A DNA stretch of 23,258 nt from an uncultured Alphaproteobacteria bacterium (GCA_934271195.1 CAKQRB010000029.1:1-23258), one strand, 5' to 3'. Positions 6,402-14,847 are shown, counted from the first letter of the stretch. Numbers and translations: made by a program. The notes: a model not told the origin generated them from the letters alone.

Positions 6402-8060
6402 ATGTCTGATAACACCCAAGCAAATTTAAATCCGAAAACAAAATTTATCTTCATTACCGGCGGCGTGGTTTCCTCTCTGGGAAAAGGTCTGGCCTCGGCT
6501 TCTCTGGCGGCCACGCTGCAGGCGCGCGGTTTTAAGGTCAGAATGCGCAAGCTTGATCCTTATCTGAATGTAGACCCCGGAACAATGAGCCCGTATCAGC
6601 ATGGCGAAGTTTTTGTAACCGACGACGGTGCCGAAACCGATTTGGACTTGGGACATTATGAACGCTTTGCCGGCATATCCTGCCATAAGACGGACAGCGT
6701 CACTTCCGGTAAAATCTATCAACGCGTTTTGGATAAAGAACGTCATGGTGATTACCTCGGCGCCACAATTCAGGTTATTCCGCACGTCACCAATGAGATT
6801 AAAGAATTTATCAAATCAGACATCCATGACGAAGACTTTGTGCTGTGTGAAATCGGCGGTACCGTCGGTGATATTGAAGGCCAGCCGTTTTTGGAAGCCA
6901 TCCGACAGACTTCTTATGATCTTGGCCGTGACCGCGTTATGTTTATCCATGTCACGTTGTTGCCGTTTATTAACGCTTCCGGCGAACTGAAAACTAAACC
7001 GACCCAGCACTCGGTCAAACAATTGCAAGAATACGGGATTCAGCCTGATATGCTGCTCTGCCGCTCACAAATAGAAATCCCGCAGAACGAAAAACGCAAA
7101 ATCGCCATGTTCTGCAATATCAAAGAAGAAAACGTTATTGCCGCGCTAGATGCCAAAAGTATTTATGCCGTTCCTTTGGCTTATTCTCATGAAGGCATGG
7201 ACGCTCAAGTTTGCAAATACTTCGGCATAGACAGCAAACCGGCGGATTTAAGCAAATGGGAACATATCGTAGAAACGATTACTCATCCCGAAGGGGAGGT
7301 CAATATTGCGGTTGTCGGCAAATATACCCAGATGCTTGATACCTACAAATCTTTGGGCGAAGCCCTGACACATGGCGGCATAGCCAATAAACATAAGGTC
7401 AAAATTAAATGGATTGATTCCGAAGCTCTGGAAAATGAAGATGTTGCCGAGCAACTCGGCGATGTTTGCGGCATTCTGGTTCCTGGCGGTTTCGGCTGCC
7501 GCGGTACGGACGGCAAAATCAAAGCAATTCGTTATGCTCGTGAAAATAAAATTCCGTTTTTGGGAATTTGCTTCGGTATGCAAATGGCCGTTATTGAAAC
7601 CATGCGCAATGTCTGCGGCGTAACCAATGCCGGCACGACCGAATTCGGACAAGATTGCGAAGCCGTTGTCGGCCTGATGACCGAATGGGATAAAGACGGT
7701 GCCAAACAAATCCGCCATAAAGACGGTGACTTGGGCGGAACCATGCGGCTGGGCGCTTATGAATGCGCTTTGGCTCCGGACAGTCTGGTCAGCAAAATCT
7801 ATGGCAGCACTAAGATTTCGGAACGCCATCGCCACCGTTATGAGGTTAATATGAAATATGAAAACCAGCTGAATCAGGCCGGAATGATTATCTCAGGCAA
7901 ATCTCCGGACGGCAAACTCCCAGAAATTGTGGAGATTCCGAACCATCCGTGGTTTATCGGCGTACAGTTCCACCCGGAATTAAAATCAAAACCTTTTGCG
8001 CCGGCACCGCTGTTTGTGTCATTCGTAAAAGCCGCCATTGATAAAAGCCGGTTGATTTAA
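6402..8060 (+). CDS. pyrG: CTP synthase
   Basis: Makes CTP from UTP, ATP and glutamine. At 552 aa it is a standard length. The N-terminal amidoligase has the P-loop-like GGVVSSLGKG (20-29), then KLDPYLNVDPGTM and HGEVFVTDDGAETDLDLGHYERF. The C-terminal class I glutaminase has the oxyanion strand PGGFGCRG (361-368), nucleophile Cys390 in GICFGMQ, and His524/Glu526 in QFHPE. AAGGAAG precedes the ATG by about five bases. In many alphaproteobacteria kdsA follows close behind; here it is about 5.9 kb away. Confidence 0.98.
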   Translation: MSDNTQANLNPKTKFIFITGGVVSSLGKGLASASLAATLQARGFKVRMRKLDPYLNVDPGTMSPYQHGEVFVTDDGAETDLDLGHYERFAGISCHKTDSVTSGKIYQRVLDKERHGDYLGATIQVIPHVTNEIKEFIKSDIHDEDFVLCEIGGTVGDIEGQPFLEAIRQTSYDLGRDRVMFIHVTLLPFINASGELKTKPTQHSVKQLQEYGIQPDMLLCRSQIEIPQNEKRKIAMFCNIKEENVIAALDAKSIYAVPLAYSHEGMDAQVCKYFGIDSKPADLSKWEHIVETITHPEGEVNIAVVGKYTQMLDTYKSLGEALTHGGIANKHKVKIKWIDSEALENEDVAEQLGDVCGILVPGGFGCRGTDGKIKAIRYARENKIPFLGICFGMQMAVIETMRNVCGVTNAGTTEFGQDCEAVVGLMTEWDKDGAKQIRHKDGDLGGTMRLGAYECALAPDSLVSKIYGSTKISERHRHRYEVNMKYENQLNQAGMIISGKSPDGKLPEIVEIPNHPWFIGVQFHPELKSKPFAPAPLFVSFVKAAIDKSRLI

Positions 8061-8367
8061 AAACATAACTCCGCCTTTGCTGAACCGTCCAACGTTTGGT
8101 GGACAGTTCAGTTTACCGGTGGATATCTATTTTTTTGATATTTGAACTTTTTGTCCTCAAAGGCGAGAGAGCATTTTAAATATCCCATTTTTTAACTTGT
8201 GAATTCACCGTTTTCACTTGATATAATTTTTTATTACGTTTACCAAATTCGGCTCTCTACAGAGTGTTGACAGTGCAATAAATTTGCATATTTCTATAAT
8301 TTTGGAAAATTGTTTTTATTTTGATTAGTTTCTGAGATAAATCAACGACATCATTAAACATTGTTTT
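8061..8367. other. Gene-free AT-rich gap after pyrG
   Basis: The first 50 bases hold the hairpin and IS-end-like motif described separately. The rest (about 8112-8367) is AT-rich with no ORF, RNA gene or repeat that I can support. Base composition drops from pyrG here and stays AT-rich through the next gene and stump, to about 9100. Confidence 0.5.
8086..8110 (-). repeat. IS-end-like motif copy 2, inside a hairpin
   Basis: Read on the minus strand it begins TGAACTGTCC and ends GTTGGACG, matching 21 of 25 bases of the copy at 13862-13886. It also forms part of an 11-bp hairpin with one mismatch (CTGAACCGTCC at 8080-8090 with GGACAGTTCAG at 8101-8111), 19 bases after the pyrG stop. It may therefore also act as a pyrG 3' structure. 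No T-tract follows. Confidence 0.6.
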
Positions 8368-8862
8368 TTACTCAAAAATATAAATTATCTCTTTTATTTC
8401 ATGATTATTATCATTTAAAATTCTGTCGCACTTCGTGTCTCTATGTCCACCCATTTTTTTATAAAATGCCGACGCGCTATCATTACCTTTAAGCATATAC
8501 AAATAAAAAGAAGAATCTTTTATTATTTTTTTGTATTCTCCAAATAATGAGCTTCCAATACCTTGTTTTTGGAAAGATGGGGCAACATATATAGCGTACA
8601 ATTCATTATCATATGGTATATTATCTCTTTTGAAACCGGCCCATAAATATCCTTTAATTTCTCCACAATCTTCATAAACTAACACGATAAAAGATTTATC
8701 CTCGATCTTTTTCTTCCAACCATTTATTCTCTTCTCATCAACTTCTCTTGAAGCTAAAAGTTCTGTCGGCAACAAACCTTTATAAGCCTCTTTCCAAGCT
8801 GCTACACTTATTTGAGCAATATTTTGGGCGTCTTCAACAATTGCATATCTAACATTGTTCAT
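8368..8862 (-). CDS. GNAT-family N-acetyltransferase
   Basis: This 164-aa single-domain acetyltransferase moves an acetyl group from acetyl-CoA to an unknown amine. Family motif A is clear: ELYAIYVAPSFQKQGIGSSL (about residues 88-107), with Q-x-x-G-x-G binding the CoA pyrophosphate. The motif B region has SASAFYKKMGG, where the Tyr is typical of the catalytic or CoA-contact position. The N-terminus (YAIVEDAQNIAQISVAAWKEAYKGLLP) is typical of RimI-like or aminoglycoside-type GNATs. AGGAG lies nine bases before the ATG. Codon use is more AT-rich than in the neighbouring housekeeping genes, which suggests recent transfer. It starts directly after the SPASM stump on the same strand. Confidence 0.88.
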   Translation of the reverse strand: MNNVRYAIVEDAQNIAQISVAAWKEAYKGLLPTELLASREVDEKRINGWKKKIEDKSFIVLVYEDCGEIKGYLWAGFKRDNIPYDNELYAIYVAPSFQKQGIGSSLFGEYKKIIKDSSFYLYMLKGNDSASAFYKKMGGHRDTKCDRILNDNNHEIKEIIYIFE

Positions 8863-8866
8863 ACTA

Positions 8867-9031
8867 TTACACTCCTAATATACAGTTATCATCACTATTA
8901 TTAAGCTGTCCATATTTATATAAACTCATTGCTCTACACTCTCCGCAAAAGTTAACAAAAGAACATTTTCCGCATTTTCCTTCAAATTTTTTTCTGTAAG
9001 TTGAAACACAAAAAATATTCACATATTGTTT
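8867..9031 (-). pseudogene. C-terminal stump of a radical-SAM SPASM-domain protein
   Basis: A 54-codon minus-strand frame ending in TAA at 8867-8869 has no start codon and is cut off upstream by TAG at 9032-9034. It reads ...FEGKCGKCSFVNFCGECRAMSLYKYG...DDNC, which is the last part of a SPASM domain: C-x2-C-x5-C-x2-C-x17-C, with the usual G-C-R-A. In intact enzymes these Cys bind auxiliary Fe-S clusters in peptide-modifying radical-SAM maturases. No CxxxCxxC radical-SAM core exists nearby; the MATE gene begins 94 bases upstream. Its stop lies four bases before the GNAT start, so the two were probably one transcription unit. Confidence 0.72.
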
Positions 9032-9125
9032 CTATTTTGCAAGAACAAATATATGTACTCACAATTTATGATAAATAAAAAAGGCAAAAAAAGAAAACCG
9101 ATGTTTTTTGGATTTCCGTTTTTCG

Positions 9126-10511
9126 TTATGCTTCCTGCGTGTTTTTATCTTTTCGTACCAGCCAGAGCAGACGGCAGCCGTTTAATAACAAGGAGACCAG
9201 ACCGCCCGCACACAATCCCAGAAGCAATCCTTTTAATCCCAGTTCTAATTTAAATGCCAGCAGATAACAGGCACTGATTCTGACAATCAAAAAAGAAATG
9301 ATCTGAAAGATTGTCGGAATTTTAATGTCTCCGCGTCCGTTCAAAGGCCCCATAACCCCTAAAGGCAGAGAGTCCATAACCACTTCAAGCATCAGGAATA
9401 AAATCAGCGTTTTTAATATACCCAATACCTCCGGATCACCGGTAAATCCGCTGAATATCGGCGTTTGCAGAAAATAGAGCAGGGAATCAAGAAAAACAAT
9501 GGCCAGAAATAAAATGACAAAACCGCCTTTGACGGACAACACAAAAGCCTTGGCATCTTTCCGTCCAAAGGTATTTGCCGCCACAATTGATGTTGCCTGC
9601 GCCACGGAAAAACAAACCATAAAAGTAATCATGCTCAAGTTTGTAATAATCACAAAAGCGGCCATCGGCAGCTCGCCCAGCCAGCCGGCGAAATTGCTGA
9701 CAATAGAATAAGACCCGTTGGTTGCAACCGTCGTAATGGCCACGCCATATCCGATTTTTCGTGTCGATTTGCTGTCCGTCCACCAGGTATCATACTTACG
9801 GTCAAGTCCGAAGCGCTTGTTAAGTTTCGGATTCTGTTTCATCTTGCGAATATAAAGCAAAACAAACAGTGCCAGAAAAATCCGCACAATCAGCGTTGAG
9901 GTCGCCGATCCCTGCGCCCCCATTTCCGGAAAACCGAACTTTCCGTATACCAGCACCGGGTTAATGATAATATTCATAATATTTGCAATAATACCGGCAT
10001 ACATGGCAATATGCGGCCGCCGGATAGATTGCAAAAAGAAATTCCCGTTAACAAACAACAGGATAAATGGGATAGACCAGGCAAAGATTGACAAAACCGG
10101 ACTGGCATTGTCAATCATCACGTCGCTTTGCTTGAGCAAAGAAAACAAGCCGCGGCCGTTTAATCCGATAATGGTAAATAAAACGGCCAAAATAACCAGA
10201 TAACGCCGTCCTTCATAATAAATCTTGCCGCAGGAGGCAAATTTGCGAGCCCCGAATTTTTGTGACGACTTAATCAAAATCCCATGCAGCAAGCCTATGG
10301 GAATTGTAAACAAAACTGAAAATATGGCGTTAGCCAACCCGATATAAGCCAGTTGGTCGGTATTGTAATGGCCGACGATAATCGTATCGACAATTCCCAT
10401 AATTCCCATTGCCAGAAAAGAGATTGTAATCGGTAGCGACAGTTGGAAAATTTCTCTGATTTTCTTCATAAGTTCATGTTTTGCAGTCATAATATTCACA
10501 CATTCGGACAA
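9126..10511 (-). CDS. MATE-family (NorM-like) multidrug exporter
   Basis: This 461-aa membrane protein has about 12 hydrophobic segments in two halves, the normal MATE length. It exports drugs or cationic metabolites across the inner membrane using H+ or Na+. Family features are the N-terminal LSLPITISFLAMGIMGIVDT, then VGHYNTDQLAYIGLANAI, and in the second half the conserved QATSIVAANTFGRKDAK and PLNGRGDIKIP. Substrate cannot be told from sequence. The start is uncertain: ATG at 10511 gives the longest form, while ATGs at 10490 and 10469 are also possible, and none has a good Shine-Dalgarno. It is divergent from the SulP gene. Confidence 0.92.
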   Translation of the reverse strand: MSECVNIMTAKHELMKKIREIFQLSLPITISFLAMGIMGIVDTIIVGHYNTDQLAYIGLANAIFSVLFTIPIGLLHGILIKSSQKFGARKFASCGKIYYEGRRYLVILAVLFTIIGLNGRGLFSLLKQSDVMIDNASPVLSIFAWSIPFILLFVNGNFFLQSIRRPHIAMYAGIIANIMNIIINPVLVYGKFGFPEMGAQGSATSTLIVRIFLALFVLLYIRKMKQNPKLNKRFGLDRKYDTWWTDSKSTRKIGYGVAITTVATNGSYSIVSNFAGWLGELPMAAFVIITNLSMITFMVCFSVAQATSIVAANTFGRKDAKAFVLSVKGGFVILFLAIVFLDSLLYFLQTPIFSGFTGDPEVLGILKTLILFLMLEVVMDSLPLGVMGPLNGRGDIKIPTIFQIISFLIVRISACYLLAFKLELGLKGLLLGLCAGGLVSLLLNGCRLLWLVRKDKNTQEA

Positions 10512-10593
10512 AGTTTAAACTGCCCGCAAACTAGCACAATAAAATAGCATTGGCAATCATAAAAAAATTTTAATCAAAATCATTCTAAAATCC

Positions 10594-10621
10594 TTGACTC
10601 TGCCGGACAAAGTAGTATTGC
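10594..10621 (+). promoter_or_regulatory. Candidate promoter of the SulP gene
   Basis: TTGACT (10594-10599) and TATTGC (10616-10621) are 16 bases apart, about 50 bases before the chosen start. A better -10 core (TATAAC, 10622-10627) sits 22 bases away, which is too far for standard sigma-70. Confidence 0.4.
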
Positions 10622-10671
10622 TATAACCCGCAAATAATCACAGATAAATATAAATCAGGAAGATGGTAAAG

Positions 10672-12402
10672 ATGTTGGCTTATCTTAAAAAGATGTTGCG
10701 GGCATATGAAAAGAATTTTGCCCCGAAATTATACGAAGTTTTAAAGCACGGATATAATAAAGAATATTTCAGACGCGATGCCGTTGCCGGTATGACTGTC
10801 GCCGTTATTTCCATTCCGTTATCTCTGGCTTTGGCCATTGCCTCAGGGGTTGAACCCGCGCAAGGTCTGTATACGGCTATTGTTGCCGGATTTTTTATTG
10901 CCTTTTTTGGCGGTAGCCGCTATCAGATCGGCGGACCGACCGGCGCTTTTGTTATTGTAATCTTTAACGTTATGTCACAGTTTGGCTATGCCGGACTGGC
11001 TGTCACGATGGTTTTGGCCGGTTTTATTCTGATGCTTGCCGGCCTGTTGCGCTTCGGAACATATATTAAATATATTCCCTATCCGGTAGTTCTTGGCTTT
11101 ACTGCCGGTATCGGCCTGCTGCTGATTTCTACCCAGATAAAAGACCTGCTGGGACTTGAAATTGAAAATGTTCCGGCTGAATTCCTGCCCAAATGGAAAA
11201 TGTATCTGGCCAACCTGAACAAATTCAGCTGGGGCTCGGTTATTATTACCGCATTGTCTTTGGGCTGCATTTTTTATATTCAGATAAAAAAAATCAAACT
11301 GTCGGCTTATCTTGTCAGTGTAGTCGGAGCCACTGTTTTGGTCATTGTTTTTAGCATTTTCGGCTTGCATGTTGATACTATCGGCAGCAAATTCGGCGGC
11401 GTACCGCATTTTCTTCCGGCTCCGGCTTTTCCTGAATTCAATCTCGATATGGCGTTAAAGGTCATGCCGAGCGCGTTCACCATTGCTTTTCTGGCCGGCG
11501 TTGAATCTCTGCTGAGCGCAACCGTTGTAGACGGTATGAGCGGTGATAACCACAATTCCAACGCCGAGCTGATTGGCGAAGGAATTGCCAACATTGCTTC
11601 CGCCTTCTTCATGGGTGTGCCGGCAACGGGTGCAATTGCCCGTACCGCCACCAATTTTAAGGCCAAAGCCTATTCTCCGATAGCCGGAACGATGCAAAGC
11701 GTCTTTTTGCTGCTGTTTATGTTGCTGTTGTCGCCGATTGCGAAGTTTATTCCGTTGGCTTGCCTGTCTGCGGTTTTGGTCATTATCGGCTGGAACATGC
11801 TGAATCTTGATAAGGTATTCAAACTTGTTACCGGCCCGAAAGGAGACAGATATACTTTGCTGGTAACGCTGTTTTTAACCATATTGGTTGATTTAAATAC
11901 GGCCATTAGTGTTGGTTTTATCATGGCAAGCATTATCTTTATGCACAGAATGAGCAAAGAAATTGAAATTGCCAACGACGATACGGTACTCGAAGACGTG
12001 GGCGGAGGCCGCGACCTGACACAAGTCTTGCATGAACAAGGCGTTATGTCGCTGCGCTTGTCCGGTCCGTTGTTCTTTGGCGGAGCCTCGCAGGTTTCAA
12101 GTTTTTTAAAGAAAATTGACAAGAAGCCGAAAGTTCTGATTCTGCGTATGGGATATGTTCCGGTAATAGATGCCAGCGGTGCCAATACGATTATCGAATT
12201 TGTTCGCCGCCTGCGGCCGTATGACACCAAGATTATTCTTTCCAACATGAAAACGCAGCCCCGCCGTGTTTTGCACGATGCTTTGGAAAAAGAAAATCTG
12301 GTAAAAAACATTTCAACAGCCTCAACCTTTGAAAATGCGCTGAAAATGACACGTCGCTGGCTCAAAAGAGAAAAAGAGGAACATATTGAAAAAATTGATT
12401 GA
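10672..12402 (+). CDS. SulP-family anion transporter with STAS domain
   Basis: Inner-membrane transporter of the SLC26/SulP family; members move sulfate, bicarbonate, dicarboxylates or other anions. The length (576 aa) and order are standard. The N-terminal signature is DAVAGMTVAVISIPLSLALAIASGVEPAQGLY. The helical core has GPTGAFVIV and PYPVVLGFTAGIG, then PATGAIARTATN. The C-terminal cytoplasmic STAS domain (about residues 455-555) has LSGPLFFGGASQV and VPVIDASGANTI; Ser in DASG is at the position phosphorylated in anti-sigma antagonists. AGGAAG is nine bases before ATG 10672, so that start was preferred to ATG 10663. Substrate is not known. A CxxC membrane protein gene follows 58 bases later. 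Confidence 0.93.
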   Translation: MLAYLKKMLRAYEKNFAPKLYEVLKHGYNKEYFRRDAVAGMTVAVISIPLSLALAIASGVEPAQGLYTAIVAGFFIAFFGGSRYQIGGPTGAFVIVIFNVMSQFGYAGLAVTMVLAGFILMLAGLLRFGTYIKYIPYPVVLGFTAGIGLLLISTQIKDLLGLEIENVPAEFLPKWKMYLANLNKFSWGSVIITALSLGCIFYIQIKKIKLSAYLVSVVGATVLVIVFSIFGLHVDTIGSKFGGVPHFLPAPAFPEFNLDMALKVMPSAFTIAFLAGVESLLSATVVDGMSGDNHNSNAELIGEGIANIASAFFMGVPATGAIARTATNFKAKAYSPIAGTMQSVFLLLFMLLLSPIAKFIPLACLSAVLVIIGWNMLNLDKVFKLVTGPKGDRYTLLVTLFLTILVDLNTAISVGFIMASIIFMHRMSKEIEIANDDTVLEDVGGGRDLTQVLHEQGVMSLRLSGPLFFGGASQVSSFLKKIDKKPKVLILRMGYVPVIDASGANTIIEFVRRLRPYDTKIILSNMKTQPRRVLHDALEKENLVKNISTASTFENALKMTRRWLKREKEEHIEKID

Positions 12403-12460
12403 TTTCTCTTTTTGATAATCTAGAATGAAGAAAATTTTGGTTTCAGTGAAAGGAAAAAAC

Positions 12461-12985
12461 ATGAGTCTGATTTTAGCATTTATCGCCGCGTTGGCCTACA
12501 GCGGCAAAGCTTTGGCTAATCCTGCCTGTGCCGTTTGCACGATTGCCATCGGCGCATCGTTGGAAATTGCCCGCAAACTCGGAGTTGATGACAGTGTCAT
12601 CGGCGTTTGGGCCGGTGCATTTTTGACCTTGCTCGGATTCTGGCTGATCAAATGGTTTGATAAAAAAGGCTGGAACTTCAAAGGACGCGATTTCTGGCTG
12701 ATTGCTGTATCTGTTGCCATGGTCGGCTTTGTGTACGTGAGCGAGCTTGACTATATGCCGAAACCGATTCTGATTTTCTATATTGATCCGTTCCTGTTTA
12801 GTGTATTGATCGGAATGTTGGTTCTGATTTGGTCTTCTGATTTTTACCAGTGGATGAAGCGCAAAAACGGCGGGCATGCACATTTTCCGTTTGAAAAAGT
12901 TTTTGTTCCGGTTGCGGCTCTTGCCCTTGCCAGCTTGTACTTCTACTATTTTCCGTTAGGAAACGGTATTGATACTCTGATGTAA
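12461..12985 (+). CDS. Unknown inner-membrane protein with CxxC motif
   Basis: This 174-aa protein has four to five hydrophobic segments. A signal-like N-terminal helix is followed at once by NPACAVCTIAIGASLEIARK, so the C-x2-C lies at the membrane surface, probably on the periplasmic side. A segment GVDDSVIGVWAGAFLTLLGFW begins the next membrane helix. The pattern recalls small membrane proteins with CPVC followed by LGVDD in other bacteria, but I cannot name a family. The CxxC could bind a metal or act in thiol redox. The start at 12461 was chosen because AAGGA lies seven bases upstream; ATG 12425 has no Shine-Dalgarno. It is probably co-transcribed with the SulP gene. Confidence 0.78.
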   Translation: MSLILAFIAALAYSGKALANPACAVCTIAIGASLEIARKLGVDDSVIGVWAGAFLTLLGFWLIKWFDKKGWNFKGRDFWLIAVSVAMVGFVYVSELDYMPKPILIFYIDPFLFSVLIGMLVLIWSSDFYQWMKRKNGGHAHFPFEKVFVPVAALALASLYFYYFPLGNGIDTLM

Positions 12986-12990
12986 GAAAT

Positions 12991-13019
12991 TAAAGCCCTG
13001 AAACAAAATCGGGGCTTTA
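12991..13019 (+). terminator. Terminator after the SulP/CxxC unit
   Basis: TAAAGCCC pairs with GGGCTTTA across a 13-base interior, five bases after the stop at 12985. It shares the AAAGCCC...GGGCTTT core used by the ppiD terminator. Confidence 0.75.
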
Positions 13020-13109
13020 GTTATAAACAATGTTCCTTTATGAGATTGAATTTTTTTTTGATTTTTGTTACAAGCGAACATTCAATAAATTATGCCGGAT
13101 TAATAAAAT

Positions 13110-13688
13110 ATGTTTCGTCATTGCCTTCTTTATATAACAGTAATTTTGTGCTTGTCTGCAATATCGGCAGTCGCAGAAGAAAACAAATTCAAACTTTCCG
13201 ATGACTGGGGAGAAAAACTGCAAAATAATATGACAACGGCTTGGAACGCGGAAAATTATGATCTCTATCTCCCGATAAACACCTGGCACAACCGGTTGTT
13301 GTATGATAAAGATAAAATTGACGGCTACAACGAAGAACCATGGGGCATAGGGCTGGGAAAATCTTTTTACGATTCCGACGGCGACTGGCATGCTCTTTAT
13401 GGTATGGGCTTCAAAGATTCCAACAACCATTTGCAAACAATATTCGGTTACGCTTACCAACATAACTGGCCGCTTGACTGCTATCAGAAATGGCGTGTCG
13501 GCATCGGCTATACGCTCAGCCTGACCCAACGTTCCGAATATGCTTACATTCCATTGCCTTTGCCATTGCCGCTGGCAGGTATCGGCTACAAAAATTTCAA
13601 TATTCAGGCCGCATATGTCCCCGGAGTCAAAAATGACGGAAATGTCTTGTTTACCTGGCTGCGTTGGGAACTGAACAACGATTATTGA
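13110..13688 (+). CDS. pagP: Lipid A palmitoyltransferase, PagP family
   Basis: Outer-membrane eight-strand barrel enzyme that moves an acyl chain from a phospholipid to lipid A; in enterobacteria this gives resistance to cationic peptides. It is 192 aa with a signal peptide (about 1-22). Aligned by eye with E. coli PagP, the catalytic residues are all present with identical spacing: His60 in NTWHNRL (H33), Asp103 and Ser104 in FKDSNN (D76, S77). Other matches are YDLYLP, YNEEPWGIGLG, YIPLPLPLPLAGIGY, and VPGVKNDGNVLFTWLRW. E. coli Gly88, the hydrocarbon ruler, aligns without gaps to Ala115. A weak GGA precedes the ATG. It stands alone with a terminator upstream, close to kdsA. Confidence 0.93.
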   Translation: MFRHCLLYITVILCLSAISAVAEENKFKLSDDWGEKLQNNMTTAWNAENYDLYLPINTWHNRLLYDKDKIDGYNEEPWGIGLGKSFYDSDGDWHALYGMGFKDSNNHLQTIFGYAYQHNWPLDCYQKWRVGIGYTLSLTQRSEYAYIPLPLPLPLAGIGYKNFNIQAAYVPGVKNDGNVLFTWLRWELNNDY

Positions 13689-13998
13689 AAATGATCCCGT
13701 TCGGGAGTCTATTTGACAGAACGGGGGTTAATAAGACATCTGCAATTAGTATTAATCAAATTTTCATAAAATCTTCCATTCATTCTTTCTCGAAAAACAT
13801 GAAAAAGATATTGTCGGAACACTTGGCATAAAAATGTAAAAACACCTCCTCGCGTGTGAAGTGTCCAACTTTCGGAGGACAGTTCAGAGAGACAGTGTTT
13901 TTTTTTGCTTTTCCTCCACAACAGGCAGGATTACGGTTGAAAACGGCGCGTAAATTTGTTAAAAATAAATCATTCTGAATAGCAAAAGGAAAAAACTT
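13689..13998 (+). other. Gene-free gap between pagP and kdsA
   Basis: Contains a CCCGTTC/GAACGGG hairpin (13696-13702 with 13719-13725), which may end the pagP transcript; an imperfect long-range inverted repeat (GGAACACTT near 13816 with AAGTGTCC near 13859); the IS-end-like motif (13862-13886); and a nine-T run near 13898. No ORF that I can support. AAGGA about nine bases before 13999 serves kdsA. Confidence 0.5.
13862..13886 (-). repeat. IS-end-like motif copy 3
   Basis: On the minus strand it reads TGAACTGTCC...GTTGGACA, the best match to an IS3/IS150-type terminal repeat. Reading inward (leftward) there is a GAGGAGG and then a frame with YAKCSDNI, faintly like an OrfA start (KYS-x-E-F). 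It lies in the gap before kdsA, in the same orientation as the copy after pyrG. Confidence 0.6.
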
Positions 13999-14847
13999 AT
14001 GGAACAAAGAAAAGTAAAAATCGGAAACTTTGAAATCAGCAATACGCTGCCGCTGGCACTGCTGGCCGGCCCCTGTCAGATTGAAAGCCGTCAGCATGCC
14101 ATCGACATGGCCGGCGCAATGGTTGAAATTACCAAAGAATTGGGTATAAATTATGTGTTTAAGGCATCTTTTGACAAAGCCAACCGTACGTCTATCAACG
14201 GTGCCCGCGGCGTGGGACTGGAAGAAGGCATCAAAACTTTTGACGAGATAAAAAAGCTCTACAATAATATTCCGATTGTGACCGATGTGCATGAAAAAGA
14301 ACAATGTGCAATTGTTGCCCCGCATGTTGATATGTTGCAAATTCCGGCTTTTTTGTGCCGTCAGACTGATCTGGTCGTGGCCGCTGCCAAAACCGGAAAA
14401 GTCGTAAACATCAAAAAAGGCCAGTTCTGCGCCCCTTGGGATATGAAGCATATTGTCAAAAAAGCCGAAGATTCCGGCAACCATAACGTCTGCCTGACAG
14501 AACGCGGCGCATCTTTCGGTTATAATACTTTGGTTACTGATTTCCGCGGTCTGCCGAAAATGGCGCAGGATACGGGTTGTCCTGTTATTTTTGATGCCAC
14601 CCATTCCGTTCAGCAGCCGAGCGGGCAGGGCGGAACTTCGGGCGGACAGAGAGAATATGCGCCGGTTTTGGCCAGAGCGGCAGTTGCTGTCGGCGTTGCC
14701 GCAGTGTTTATTGAAACGCATGACAATCCGGACAAAGCATTGAGCGACGGACCGAATATGATTCCCCTGCGTGATATGAAAAGGGTTCTGACCGAACTTA
14801 TGGCTTATGACCATATAACCAAAACCATGCTTCATGAATACAAATAA
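13999..14847 (+). CDS. kdsA: KDO-8-phosphate synthase
   Basis: Joins phosphoenolpyruvate and arabinose 5-phosphate to make KDO-8-phosphate for the LPS core. It is 282 aa, the usual length. Motifs are AGPCQIES (23-30), VFKASFDKANRTS, IVTDVHEKEQ, IPAFLCRQTDLV, FDATHSVQQP and FIETHDNPDKALSDGPNM. Cys26 is at the position that is Asn in the metal-free E. coli enzyme and Cys in metal-dependent ones, so this should be the metal-dependent class. AAGGA is about nine bases upstream. Its stop directly abuts the recO start. Confidence 0.96.
   Translation: MEQRKVKIGNFEISNTLPLALLAGPCQIESRQHAIDMAGAMVEITKELGINYVFKASFDKANRTSINGARGVGLEEGIKTFDEIKKLYNNIPIVTDVHEKEQCAIVAPHVDMLQIPAFLCRQTDLVVAAAKTGKVVNIKKGQFCAPWDMKHIVKKAEDSGNHNVCLTERGASFGYNTLVTDFRGLPKMAQDTGCPVIFDATHSVQQPSGQGGTSGGQREYAPVLARAAVAVGVAAVFIETHDNPDKALSDGPNMIPLRDMKRVLTELMAYDHITKTMLHEYK

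Noticed and set aside
2994..8110. Composite transposon carrying ppiD-tpiA-secG-pyrG
   Set aside because: The inverted motif pair flanks conserved housekeeping genes in their usual order. No transposase gene is present, so an active transposon is unlikely.
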